Origin: Bacteroidota bacterium
GTDB taxonomy: Bacteria; Bacteroidota; Bacteroidia; B-17B0; Aurantibacillaceae
Length of the DNA: 43,670 nucleotides
Direction of reading: 5' to 3'
Assembly: GCA_900299295.1 (NCBI GenBank)
Contig: OMJH01000186.1
Span: 1 to 43,670, forward strand
Part shown: positions 9,351-18,186 of the stretch, in pieces
Position numbering within the stretch: the first letter of the stretch is position 1
Layout: every line of letters begins with the position of its first letter
Made by a program: the position numbers and the translations under genes
Notes under the pieces: generated by a model
Databases searched by the model: none
Seen by the model: the letters and a program-made list of their open reading frames with translations, nothing else
Told to the model about the DNA's origin: nothing

Positions 9351-10256
9351 TTAATCCTTATATATTTTAGCTGCGCGTTTATGTAAATCAGCAATCTCCC
9401 TCGCCAAAGATGAGGGTGACAATACCTTTACTTCATTGGCGTATGATAAAATGATGCTTTTCCATTCCGGATTTATGGACAAAAAATAACGAAAGTTTAC
9501 GCCTTTTTCATTTGTGTCAAGTCGGGTTTGTGAATTGTGTAAAGGAAGCTGATCAACATACTTCGCCATTTTAGCCGAAAAACGCAATACGATCTCCTTT
9601 GGAGGATCACCCGTAAAATAAATTCCGACAGTATCAGCAAACACTTTTTCAGGATTTACCTTTTTATCGCGTTCAAATTTTTTTGAGGTAACTGACAGCT
9701 TTACAATTCTATCAAGTCCAAAAGTTCGAAATTCTTTTTTGCCCTCAACTTTTCCCCAAACATACCAACGGCCACGGTATTCTTTCAGTAAATAGGGTTC
9801 TAATTGGTAAGCCTTTTCTTCACGGGATTCAAAGGATCGGTGCGATAAGTTTATCCGCTTTTGTTTCTTTATTGATTCTAATATACTTTTAAAATATTCT
9901 ACTCCCCCAAAACTTCCTGAACTTTCCATCTGAACAAAACTCAGGGTAGTTCGACCGGTCTTGATGCTGTCCATCAAAACCCCCGCCGTGTCATTGATAG
10001 AAAGTAAGCGAAGAAATAAATCCATGTCAGGACCCGAAACCTCGCTGACAGTATAACCTTTGGTAGCAGAATTATAACGAATATCGATTGAAAATTCGTT
10101 TCGTATTTGTTCTATATAACGCTGAAGGGTTCGATAGGAAATTTCAAACCCTTCATCGTGAAGAAATTCTTCTAATTCGCGAAAGGTAATTCCGGGTCGA
10201 CGAACAATTTTATCAATGATTAACTGATAGGATTTAAAAATTCCCTGTTTTGACAT
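9351..10256 (-). CDS. WYL-domain transcriptional regulator
   Basis: 301 residues. Residues 1-70 form a winged helix-turn-helix (PGITFRELEEFLHDEGFEIS, then YRTLQRYIEQIR as recognition helix). Residues 130-210 form the WYL domain with LEPYLLKEYRGRWYVWG (WYV at 164-166) and the FRTFGLDRIVKL segment; a C-terminal WCX-like extension follows. WYL proteins bind a small or nucleic-acid ligand through a Sm-like fold and control stress, DNA-damage or defence genes. No defence system adjoins it here. The nearest genes upstream are the three disrupted genes at 10337-12471, possibly its former targets (inference only). Confidence 0.9.
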   Translation of the reverse strand: MSKQGIFKSYQLIIDKIVRRPGITFRELEEFLHDEGFEISYRTLQRYIEQIRNEFSIDIRYNSATKGYTVSEVSGPDMDLFLRLLSINDTAGVLMDSIKTGRTTLSFVQMESSGSFGGVEYFKSILESIKKQKRINLSHRSFESREEKAYQLEPYLLKEYRGRWYVWGKVEGKKEFRTFGLDRIVKLSVTSKKFERDKKVNPEKVFADTVGIYFTGDPPKEIVLRFSAKMAKYVDQLPLHNSQTRLDTNEKGVNFRYFLSINPEWKSIILSYANEVKVLSPSSLAREIADLHKRAAKIYKD

Positions 10257-10336
10257 GTTGATAATTTTTCGACATCTAAAATAAAAATTTTGAATCAGTT
10301 AATACTCAACAAAAACATCAAATCACATATAAAAAA

Positions 10337-10521
10337 TCAGATAAATACTTCCTTTAACCTTTTCCACCCATTTTTCATCTGGCGCTGAAATAGAATACGG
10401 GAATTTTGGCCTATCGTTTTATTCAATCTCTCACGGAATTTAAACATGCGTTTTTTTATCAGATTCCGCCTATTATTTATTTTTTGAGTCGTTACTATTT
10501 TTTGTTCTTCTGCCCTGAGAT
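10337..10521 (-). pseudogene. Probable frameshifted C-terminal continuation of the coiled-coil gene
   Basis: Just past the stop of the 131-codon frame, the -1 frame stays open for 60 codons to TGA at 10339-10337. It reads as a Lys/Arg-rich helix (LRAEEQKIVTTQKINNRR, later FKFRERLNKTIGQ and MKNGWKRLKEVFI). Adding one A in the A4 run at 10533-10536 joins it to the upstream frame as KIKNKDLNLRAEEQK, a smooth coiled-coil. It could instead be untranslated DNA or a separate small gene. Nothing else is visible between here and the WYL start. Confidence 0.45.
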
Positions 10522-10917
10522 TTAAATCTTTATTTTGATTTTGAGTTTTTGAATTTTAGCATCAATTTCATTTAAAATTTCATTATCAGCATTATTAATT
10601 TTTAATAATCTCCTGAGTCTTCGCAATCCGTTAAGCAATGATCCACCTATGTTTGCATTTTCTTCCTTTTCAAGTTTTTCCATCGTACGTTTGATGGCTA
10701 AACTTATAGATTCTTTAGCCTTTGCAGATAACGATTTTGCATGTTGTAATTTATTTGAAACCGCATTTAAATACGCACGGTAATTTTTTTTTGCTCTCTG
10801 ATAAAAGGAGGCTACCTCCATTCGGCCAAGATTATACTTTAAGGCAAACTGCTCAAGTTCATCCGCCGCGTTGCGCAATCCGCTGGCCGTCTTTTCACTC
10901 CAATTTTTATTTTCCAT
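10522..10917 (-). CDS. Small basic coiled-coil protein of unknown function, probably truncated by a frameshift
   Basis: 131 residues, no signal peptide and no membrane segment. It is predicted almost wholly alpha-helical, with a long Lys/Glu/Leu-rich helix and the terminal run KIQKLKIKIKI. I do not recognise the family. The start ATG at 10917 diverges from the membrane-protein gene at 10964 over 46 bases, suggesting a shared control region. The repetitive Ile-Lys end just before the stop looks like a shifted frame: in the -1 frame coding-like sequence continues to 10337, giving a possible ancestral protein of about 193 residues. Whether the short form is functional is unknown. Confidence 0.5.
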   Translation of the reverse strand: MENKNWSEKTASGLRNAADELEQFALKYNLGRMEVASFYQRAKKNYRAYLNAVSNKLQHAKSLSAKAKESISLAIKRTMEKLEKEENANIGGSLLNGLRRLRRLLKINNADNEILNEIDAKIQKLKIKIKI

Positions 10918-10963
10918 CCTATACTTTTAAACGTAAAATAATGAAGATTGAATGCTGTAAACT

Positions 10964-11608
10964 ATGATTCGTATTCGCCGTCAAATGATTGTATTCATTT
11001 TAATGGGTTTGCATATCAGTACCTTTGGTTTTGAAATTGCCGGACTGAAAACGACTGAAAAAAATAATACTACTGAGGTAAAAACACCGACACTTCGTGA
11101 AGCCACCATTTCAGTTTGGATTGATAATTTTGACGATATATTCTCAGACTTCGATCCACGTACCTATTCGGAGCGAACAATTTCAGATGACTTTCTTAAC
11201 GAATTGAGAAAACGAACAACTGAAAACAATCATCCCATAAATGAAATCCGCTTACTTCTTCCTGGTACTTAAAGAAAGGCCGAATTTGAACGCTTGATAT
11301 CAAAACGCGTTCATCAGATAATAAAGATTGGTTTGCGACATCAAATGAATCACTTGAAAAAACGTAGAACAATAGGATTATTATTCTTAATCATCGGAAT
11401 ATTGCTGATGGTTTTCACAATGTTTTCAGAAAACTACTCTAAAATAGGTTGGTTGAAAAATTTAATTTATATAATAGCTGAACCATCATGTTGGTTTTTT
11501 ACCTGGAATGGCCTTGATAAATTATTTTCATCATCAGAAAAGAAATTACCGGAACTCATTTTCTTTCAAAAAATCAGTAAAGCAAAAGTCAATTTCACAA
11601 CTATTTAA
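10964..11608 (+). pseudogene. Small two-part membrane protein interrupted by an in-frame TAA
   Basis: Two frames, 10964-11272 and 11273-11608, are in the same phase and separated only by TAA at 11270-11272. The first half carries DNFDDIFSDFDPRTYSERT, a motif I associate with a family of small uncharacterised bacterial membrane proteins. In that family the motif is followed by a short beta region, a charged helix and membrane helices. The second half supplies exactly these: RKAEFERLISKRVHQ, LLFLIIGILLMVF, and a second hydrophobic segment followed by a short polar tail. Read through, the product would be 213 residues plus the stop position. A short form starting at the TTG at 11294 is possible but would lack the conserved motif. 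Function unknown. Confidence 0.7.
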
Positions 11609-11623
11609 CCTATTATTCTGATC

Positions 11624-12471
11624 ATGACAAAATCAAATCAACTATTAGTTACAACAGATTTCAAATCAAGAGTGGAAAAAGCCTAAGTTTGGCGAATAAC
11701 CTTGCTTTAAGGTGCAATAGTCGTATAGTTTTATTTCATGCAAGTTATTTTACTGATTTAAAAAAATCAGCTGAATTACCTTACGCAGATGCGATTAAAA
11801 CATCCTTACAACAGTCGCAGCGTCTCCTACAGGAAAAAATAAAAAAATTTACTTCACGGGTCAAAGGAAATAAAAACAGAATTTTATTTGAAGCGCATAC
11901 TCATTTTGGACCATCTCCGGAAAAGGAAATCATTAATGCCGCGAAACGGAAAAAATGCATTTTAATTATAATATCAAAAAGTGATAAAAAAGGAATCGGA
12001 AAATTAATAAGGGGTAGTGTCACCTCCTTGCTGATTCAACAAAGTGGCATCCCCCTACTAATTGTTCCGGCATTTTACCGGTTTAAAGCTCCACAAAAAG
12101 TAATTTACTTTACAGACCTTCAACGAACAAAACACGAACTGGCAATTGTGAAACATTTTGCCGTGCAATTTCAGATGAAAATAGAAATCGTATTCATTGA
12201 TTTCGGTTGGTCGGAAACCTTTAAGGAAATGAAAAATTTAAGTCTCGCATTTCGATCTGAATTTCCGTTTCATCATCTTCGCAAGAGAATTGAAACACCT
12301 GTTGAGGATCATATCGCTGCATATGTAAAACATCATCCTGGTTCAATTGCTTGTTTGTTTCATCATAAAAAAAACTGGCTCGCTTCTTTATTCGAAAAAA
12401 ACATCAGTAACCGTGTTGCTAACCAATTACACGCGCCCTTACTTGTTTTTACTGAAAACTATAAAGGATAA
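11624..12471 (+). pseudogene. Tandem universal stress protein (two USP domains), N-terminal frameshift
   Basis: ATG at 11624 opens MTKSNQLLVTTDF, the first strand and Asp of a UspA fold, but that frame stops at 11684-11686. The -1 frame then continues as KSLSLANNLALRCNSRIVLFHA and stays open to 12471. One extra A in the A5 run at 11676-11680 would join them. Domain 1 has the ATP-site motif G-x2-G-x9-GS-like text (KKGIGKLIRGSVTSLLIQQ), ending in SGIPLLIVP. Domain 2 starts VIYFTDLQ and ends ANQLHAPLLVF. USP proteins bind ATP or act as stress regulators. An internal TTG at 11689 would give a 260-residue form lacking the first strand and nucleotide-binding Asp, so probably inactive. Confidence 0.75.
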
Positions 12472-12494
12472 TGGCATTCTGAAAAATCTTTGAT

Positions 12495-12502
12495 TATTTT
12501 TG
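12495..12502 (+). promoter_or_regulatory. -7 promoter element of glyS
   Basis: TATTTTTG matches TAnnTTTG exactly and ends 8 bases before the glyS ATG, so the transcript would start only a base or so to a few bases before the start codon. No correctly spaced TTTG is seen upstream. Confidence 0.5.
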
Positions 12503-12510
12503 CGCTCACT

Positions 12511-14049
12511 ATGAGCAACGCAGAAGACCATTTTAAAAACGTTATTTCCCACAGTAAGGAATACGGTTTCATTTTTCAGAGCAGCGAAATTTATGACGGA
12601 CTTAGCGCCGTATATGATTACGGGCAAAACGGGGCCGAGCTTAAAAAAAATCTTCGTGATTATTGGTGGAAAGCAATGGTTCAATTACATGATAATATTG
12701 TGGGGATTGATGCTGCCATTTTCATGCATCCAACTACCTGGAAGGCCTCCGGACATGTTGATGCCTTCAACGACCCGTTAATCGATAATAAAGATTCGAA
12801 AAAGCGTTATCGTGCCGATGTATTAATTGAGGAACATGTTGCGAAAATTGAGGATAAAATCCGAAAAGAAGTTGAAAAAGCAGCAAAACGTTTCGAAAAT
12901 TTTGATCAAAAACTTTTCCTTCAGACCAACCCTCGCGTGGTAGAATACGCTGAAAAAATAAATTCTATCAATAGCCGGTTTAAAAAAGCAATGGAGGACG
13001 GGAATTTGGATGAAGTCAAACAAATCATTCTGGATCTTGAGATTGTTTGCCCGATAAGCGGCACACGCAACTGGACTGACGTACGGCAATTTAATCTGAT
13101 GTTTGCCACGCAACTTGGTTCAGTTAGCGATGAATCATCCACAATTTATCTAAGACCCGAAACCGCGCAAGGAATTTTTGTGAATTTTCTGAATGTTCAG
13201 AAAACAGGAAGAATGAAAATCCCTTTCGGGATAGCGCAAACAGGAAAGGCATTTCGCAACGAAATAGTTGCACGTCAGTTTATTTTCAGGATGCGCGAAT
13301 TTGAGCAAATGGAAATGCAGTATTTCGTTAAGCCCGGAACAGAAATGGAATCGTATGAGTACTGGAAAAATGCCCGCATGCGCTGGCATCAGTCGCTTGG
13401 TTTCGGCGAAAACAGGTATAGGTTCCATAACCACTTGAAACTCGCACATTACGCGAACGCGGCATGTGACATCGAATTTGAATTTCCGTTTGGGTTTAAA
13501 GAACTGGAAGGAATTCATTCCCGTACAGATTTTGATTTAAAAAATCACGAAGAATTCAGCGGGAAAAAATTACGATTCTTTGATCCGGAAACAAAGGAAA
13601 GTTATATCCCCTATGTGGTTGAAACATCTGTCGGGCTCGACAGATTATTCCTTGCCACACTCGCTACAGCCTTAAAAACTGAAAAAATTGAGGATGGTTC
13701 TGAAAGAACAGTGCTGAACTTACCTCACGCATTAGCTCCTGTAAAAGTTGCCGTTTTACCGCTGGTAAACAAAGACGGACTTCCTGAACTCGCGCAGAAA
13801 ATAGTTGATGAACTTAAATTCGACTATCAGGTTCAATGCGAAGAAAAAGATACAATTGGAAAACGTTATCGAAGACAGGATGCTATTGGAACGCCTTTAT
13901 GCATTACCATCGATCATCAAGCTATTGAAGACGGTACGGTTACTATACGCGAACGAGATTCCATGACTCAGGAGCGTGTTCCGTTAAATGCAATTAAAAA
14001 AATAGTAGATGAACGAGTTTCGTTGTCTTCTTTGTTGAAAAAGCTTTAA
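12511..14049 (+). CDS. glyS: Glycine--tRNA ligase (alpha2, eukaryote-like type)
   Basis: 512 residues from MSNAEDHFKN. It charges tRNA-Gly with glycine in the cytoplasm. This is the single-chain homodimeric class II form. The class II core has motif 2 around FRNEIVARQFIFRMREFEQMEM, a conserved LRPETAQGIF segment, and motif 3 around ETSVGLDRLFLA. The C-terminal anticodon-binding domain begins near LAPVKVAVLPLVNKDG and contains GKRYRRQDAIGTPLCITID. The family N-terminus fits this ATG better than the in-frame TTG at 12490, which would lie inside the promoter. The last four bases overlap the stop of the convergent ppx gene. Confidence 0.95.
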   Translation: MSNAEDHFKNVISHSKEYGFIFQSSEIYDGLSAVYDYGQNGAELKKNLRDYWWKAMVQLHDNIVGIDAAIFMHPTTWKASGHVDAFNDPLIDNKDSKKRYRADVLIEEHVAKIEDKIRKEVEKAAKRFENFDQKLFLQTNPRVVEYAEKINSINSRFKKAMEDGNLDEVKQIILDLEIVCPISGTRNWTDVRQFNLMFATQLGSVSDESSTIYLRPETAQGIFVNFLNVQKTGRMKIPFGIAQTGKAFRNEIVARQFIFRMREFEQMEMQYFVKPGTEMESYEYWKNARMRWHQSLGFGENRYRFHNHLKLAHYANAACDIEFEFPFGFKELEGIHSRTDFDLKNHEEFSGKKLRFFDPETKESYIPYVVETSVGLDRLFLATLATALKTEKIEDGSERTVLNLPHALAPVKVAVLPLVNKDGLPELAQKIVDELKFDYQVQCEEKDTIGKRYRRQDAIGTPLCITIDHQAIEDGTVTIRERDSMTQERVPLNAIKKIVDERVSLSSLLKKL

Positions 14050-14924
14050 GCCAACTTTTCGTAAAGTGCATGGATAATCCCGTCTGATAAACCAATTTGA
14101 GGCACAAGGATTTTTTCAATTCCTGCATGTTTCATTGCAGTAAGAAAAATTTTGGTAGCTGGTACAATTACATCCGCCCTGTCCGGATTTAACTCCAGCA
14201 ACTCAACTCGCTCTTTATACGTATGAGAATTCAGCATGTCAGACATCTCTTTAATTTTCTCATAGGATAAAAATTTTGAATCTTTTTTGCCTGCCATTTT
14301 AAAGAGCTTGTTAATATTTCCACCACTACCTATTCCGATAAGAGGCTTGTAATCATTTGAAGTATGACGGATCCATCGTTTGTATTCGTCCCACTCTTCT
14401 GCTCTTATGGTTTGATGAAGCATACGTAGTGTACCTACATTAAAAGAACGTGAATCCACTACTTTTTTTTGTGAAATGAAGGTGAGTTCCGCACTTCCCC
14501 CTCCAACATCTATGTAAAGATAATTTGCCTTTTGATCAAGTGAATCTTCGATATGATTTTGAAAAATGAGCGAAGCCTCCTCTTTACCATTAATTATTTC
14601 AATTTTTATTCCGCTCTTTTCCTTTACACGATTTATCACATCCTTCCCGTTGGCAGCGTCACGCATTGCGCTTGTGGCACAGGCACGATATGCTTTCACA
14701 TCAAACACATTCAACAATTGTGAGTAGGCACACATTGCAGCAACCAATCGTTCTTCCTGGCGCTTGGAAATTTTACCTTGCAAAAACGAATCCTCACCCA
14801 AACGAATCGGCAACCGAACTAATTCACGCTTTTTGAAAATAGGAGGTTTTCCTTTCTGTGGAATAACTTCACCAAATAACATCCTAACGGCATTACTGCC
14901 AATATCAACTGCTGAAAGTATCAT
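14046..14924 (-). CDS. ppx: Exopolyphosphatase / Ppx-GppA phosphatase
   Basis: 292 residues covering the two actin-like ATPase subdomains only. The phosphate-1 motif is VDIGSNAVRMLFGE at the N-terminus, the central motif is ACATSAMRDAANG, and the phosphate-2 loop is YIDVGGGSAELTF near residue 140; GIGSGGNINKL follows. It removes terminal phosphates from polyphosphate (or from pppGpp). The protein lacks the C-terminal HD-like domain of E. coli Ppx, as in many short family members. It lies 18 bases downstream of ppk1 on the same strand, so synthesis and breakdown of polyphosphate are co-transcribed. Confidence 0.92.
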   Translation of the reverse strand: MILSAVDIGSNAVRMLFGEVIPQKGKPPIFKKRELVRLPIRLGEDSFLQGKISKRQEERLVAAMCAYSQLLNVFDVKAYRACATSAMRDAANGKDVINRVKEKSGIKIEIINGKEEASLIFQNHIEDSLDQKANYLYIDVGGGSAELTFISQKKVVDSRSFNVGTLRMLHQTIRAEEWDEYKRWIRHTSNDYKPLIGIGSGGNINKLFKMAGKKDSKFLSYEKIKEMSDMLNSHTYKERVELLELNPDRADVIVPATKIFLTAMKHAGIEKILVPQIGLSDGIIHALYEKLA

Positions 14925-14942
14925 ATTTCTGAATTCAAATCG

Positions 14943-17066
14943 CTATTTATTGATTGTTTTAGCCCGATGTTCTACAGACTTGTTCATCCTGCCTTTATTA
15001 CTCCTTGTTTTTTTTAAAAAGTAATTATGTAATTCCTCCTGAGCTCTTCGTAATTTTTCGCCAGATTTTGGTAGCTTGTAATTTATTTGCACCTTTTTTT
15101 CCAACAACCTTGCCTTTACGTTGGAAGAAAGCTGGATATTCAACATTTCTAGAATTTCTCGCTTAATTTTCGGGTCTAATACAGGACAAGCAACTTCAAT
15201 ACGATGATCAAGGTTCCTCGTCATCCAATCGGCAGAAGAAATAAATATACGTTCTTCACCGCCATGGCAAAAAACAAAAACACGAGCGTGTTCCAGGTAC
15301 TTATCAATAATGCTTATTCCTGAAATTTTTTCACTAAGCCCGTTAACCTCTGTACACAAGGAACAAATTCCTCTTACAATCAACTGAATTTTCACTCCGG
15401 CATTGGAAGCTTTATAAAGCGCGCGAATCATCTCTCGATCAACGAGGTTATTTAATTTAATAATTATCCATGCCGGTTTTTTCTTTCTCGCGTTGCTGAT
15501 TTCCTTGTGAATTAAATTGAGAAATTTATTGCGCATGCGAAATGGCGCCACCACCAATTGCTTAAAAGTAGTTCCTGAGTAATTATTTTCGAAATAATCA
15601 AAAATACGTTTCACGTCTGAGACGATTTCGGAATGGCAGGTCAGCAGAGAATAATCCGCATAAATCTTTGCAGTGTTTTCATTGAAGTTTCCTGTACCCA
15701 CATGTGCATAATACACTTCCTTACCCTTGAGTACAGATGAAATAAGAAATACCTTTGCATGTACTTTCATCGAAGGAACACCGTAAATCACACGAACCCC
15801 TTCTTCCTGAAAACGTGAACTCCAATTTATATTATTCTCCTCATCAAATCGTGCGCGCAACTCCATAAGTACTGTAACACTTTTTCCATTTCTAACCGCG
15901 TTAATCAATGCATTGGCGATTTTTGAATTAGCGGCAATACGGTATAATGCAATTTTTATTGATTGCACGGAAGGATCAATTGAGGCTTCGCGAAGTACAG
16001 TAATAATGTGATCAAAAGTTTGGTAAGGGAACGACAAAAGAATATCTCGTTCACGAATAGCACTCAGTATACTTTTACTCGGCTGTAGAAGTTGTGGGTG
16101 ACTTAAAGCATGCGGATGTTGGTATACCCATTCATTCTTTCCAATTTTTGGAAAATTTATATAATCCCTGAAATTATGATAACGCCCTCCCGGGATAGGA
16201 CTGTCTTTCTTAGATAACTTGATACGCTTCATCAAATACTTCAGCATATCCTTTGGAATGTTTTCATCAAAAACCAAACGGACCGGCTGACCCTTTTGGC
16301 GCTTTTTTAATCCACGTGAAATTTTATCCAATATATTTTCGTTATAATCGCCGTCTATATCAATTTCAGCGTCCCTTGTTAGCTTAATACAATATGCATC
16401 TGATGGTGTATACCCAAAAACTAAAAAAACATCTTTTAGACAAAACCGTATTACATCATCAAGCAGCATGAGAAATTTTTTACCGTCTTCTTCAGGCAAC
16501 ACAATGAAGCGAGGCAGCGGTGGAACAGGAATCTCAATTAGGCCGTAACGTGGAATATCCTCCTGCTTTTTGCTTTTCAGTCTTAAAAACAGATAGCTGC
16601 TCCTGTCGCGCAAATAAGGGAACTGCTTGGTATCATCAATTACAATGGGGAAAATGGCCGACAGAATCTCATCCAAAAAATAATTTCTGACCCAAAGTTT
16701 CTGGTTAGAATTCAACTGCCTTTCATTCAAGATGAACACATTATTTGCGCGTAGTTGATTTAGTATTTCACCATATAACTGATCAAAGCGGTATTGTTGA
16801 TCAATTACCTTGTGTTGTATCTGATCGAGAAGATAGGCCGGTTCCATGCCTAACAGGGGCACCGCTTTTTTTCGCAAGGGTAGCATGCGCATTACGGTTG
16901 CCACACGAATACGAAAAAATTCATCCCGGTTATTTGAGAAAATCCCTAAAAAACGCAGACGCTCAATTAACGGAGTGGCAGGATCAGATGCCTCTTGTAA
17001 AACACGTTCATTAAAAGAAAGCCAACTGATTTCCCTGTTTATATATTGTGATTGTACTTTACTCAT
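14943..17066 (-). CDS. ppk1: Polyphosphate kinase 1
   Basis: 707 residues, usual length. PPK1 reversibly builds inorganic polyphosphate from ATP. The N-terminal helical domain begins YINREISWLSFNERVLQEA, the standard start. The phospholipase-D-like catalytic halves carry the autophosphorylated His in SMKVHAKVFLIS (His436) and the second active-site His in RNLDHRIEVACPV (His621). YAHVGTGNFNE, the conserved nucleotide-site region, is also present. The C-terminus is a short basic tail. ppx follows after 18 bases and the SixA-like phosphatase precedes by 34 bases, indicating one operon. Confidence 0.96.
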   Translation of the reverse strand: MSKVQSQYINREISWLSFNERVLQEASDPATPLIERLRFLGIFSNNRDEFFRIRVATVMRMLPLRKKAVPLLGMEPAYLLDQIQHKVIDQQYRFDQLYGEILNQLRANNVFILNERQLNSNQKLWVRNYFLDEILSAIFPIVIDDTKQFPYLRDRSSYLFLRLKSKKQEDIPRYGLIEIPVPPLPRFIVLPEEDGKKFLMLLDDVIRFCLKDVFLVFGYTPSDAYCIKLTRDAEIDIDGDYNENILDKISRGLKKRQKGQPVRLVFDENIPKDMLKYLMKRIKLSKKDSPIPGGRYHNFRDYINFPKIGKNEWVYQHPHALSHPQLLQPSKSILSAIRERDILLSFPYQTFDHIITVLREASIDPSVQSIKIALYRIAANSKIANALINAVRNGKSVTVLMELRARFDEENNINWSSRFQEEGVRVIYGVPSMKVHAKVFLISSVLKGKEVYYAHVGTGNFNENTAKIYADYSLLTCHSEIVSDVKRIFDYFENNYSGTTFKQLVVAPFRMRNKFLNLIHKEISNARKKKPAWIIIKLNNLVDREMIRALYKASNAGVKIQLIVRGICSLCTEVNGLSEKISGISIIDKYLEHARVFVFCHGGEERIFISSADWMTRNLDHRIEVACPVLDPKIKREILEMLNIQLSSNVKARLLEKKVQINYKLPKSGEKLRRAQEELHNYFLKKTRSNKGRMNKSVEHRAKTINK

Positions 17067-17100
17067 TTTGCGAAATAACAGCTTGAATGTTACTAATTGG

Positions 17101-17604
17101 TTAACTTATTATTTCCTTTGGAAAAACATGACTGTGCATTTTACCAAAGTCATCAAAAGTCTTTTTCCAGCTTTCTGCATTGAAGTGAATTTCAAGAACC
17201 CCGCATGTAGGCAGGTTATCAATTTTTGAATTCGTAACCTCATTAAAAAAATCAGTTAACCCCGGATTATGACCAAAAAGCATAGCGGTATTTACCTCAT
17301 CAGGAAACTGGCGAACTACTTCCTGTAGGGTCGAAAAATCCGAAAGGTAAACGGAAGAAAAAATATCAACATTTTTTTCCGGATAATTAAGCTCACGTGC
17401 GAAAATAAGGCAGGTAGAAATTGCACGCGTTGCTGGAGAACTTACCATTAAATCCGGAGAAATACCTTTTTGCTTTAAATATAACGAAACAGAATAAGCG
17501 GCATTATAGCCGCGCTGATTCAACGGCCTATCAACATCCTTCAACGTGCCGTTTTCCCAATCCGATTTTGCGTGACGCACAATAAATAGTTTTTTCATCC
17601 GCAT
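17101..17604 (-). CDS. SixA-like histidine phosphatase
   Basis: 167 residues. The phosphohistidine signature is IVRHAKSDWEN near the N-terminus (RHG), and the second catalytic His is in AMLFGHNPGLTDF; a conserved SPATRAISTC segment is also present. This is the small SixA branch of the histidine phosphatase superfamily, which removes phosphate from His residues on phosphotransfer proteins or from small molecules. The ATG at 17604 overlaps the TAA of the TM2 gene (TAATG), suggesting coupled translation; a second ATG six bases on, giving MKKLFIVRHA, may be the true start. Its place directly before ppk1 suggests a phosphate-related role, but the substrate is unknown. Confidence 0.88.
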   Translation of the reverse strand: MRMKKLFIVRHAKSDWENGTLKDVDRPLNQRGYNAAYSVSLYLKQKGISPDLMVSSPATRAISTCLIFARELNYPEKNVDIFSSVYLSDFSTLQEVVRQFPDEVNTAMLFGHNPGLTDFFNEVTNSKIDNLPTCGVLEIHFNAESWKKTFDDFGKMHSHVFPKEIIS

Positions 17605-18014
17605 TATTTTTCAATCCACATAAAAACCTTGCCGTTATCGCTGAACCGCTGAATATCCGAATCAAGTACAAGCACGCAAAAATCGATAAAGGGTAATATT
17701 CCAAACACACCGCCAATTGTACCAATGTATGCTACGGGCACATGGGGCTGAGTCCCAAGATAAATACGATGCAAAGCCAGTACGCCAAATGGCAGAGGGA
17801 ACGCAAGTGCTGCAGCCATGCCACGCCGTGTATGATCGAGGCGTTTTCGGATTAATCGAATTAAATGGTTTGGGCGATGTTTGTACCCGGAAAGTTGAGT
17901 TACCTCTACCAGTGCGCTCGATTGCCTTTCCGAAATATTGAATCGGCATGAATTGTTTGCAATTAATAAATGAAATGATAGAAGATAAAAAAACAATGGC
18001 AAAAGAACCCTCAT
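17604..18014 (-). CDS. TM2-domain membrane protein
   Basis: 136 residues with an N-terminal signal-like hydrophobic segment (residues 1-18) ending near NNSC. A polar stretch follows, then a TM2 unit: RRGMAAALAFPLPFGVLALHRIYLG, then a second helix AYIGTIGGVFGILPFIDFCVLVL. The H-R-x-Y-L-G turn is the TM2 hallmark. TM2 proteins are small two-helix inner-membrane proteins of unclear function. A conserved tail (IQRFSDNGKVFMW) follows. It is first in the four-gene polyphosphate operon and overlaps the next start codon. The Cys at 23 could be a lipobox, but the residues before it (ANNSC) are a poor match. Confidence 0.75.
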   Translation of the reverse strand: MRVLLPLFFYLLSFHLLIANNSCRFNISERQSSALVEVTQLSGYKHRPNHLIRLIRKRLDHTRRGMAAALAFPLPFGVLALHRIYLGTQPHVPVAYIGTIGGVFGILPFIDFCVLVLDSDIQRFSDNGKVFMWIEK

Positions 18015-18186
18015 ACAAACACGAAATTAATCCGTTAGAATTATTTGGTGAATTTCAGTTTTCAGCGTTTTTGAACAAGATTAAATTACTTTAAAATTTT
18101 TAACTGCCTGAAATAACAAAAAAGTAAAGATTCAGGAATTTAAACTAAAATATGTAGAATTTTAAAGGCAACATATATCGCTGTAG

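Noticed and set aside
10941-10967. Eight-codon leader frame before the membrane-protein gene, overlapping its start as ATGA
   Set aside because: Too short to judge, with no sign of attenuation structure; likely chance.
2252-11272. TAA reassigned as a sense codon in this organism
   Set aside because: Many intact genes here (glyS, purD, ppx, the chalcone-isomerase-fold gene) end properly at TAA, so the two internal TAAs are local lesions.
13150-13518. Minus-strand frame of 122 codons inside glyS
   Set aside because: Shadow of the glyS catalytic core; no start context or family resemblance.
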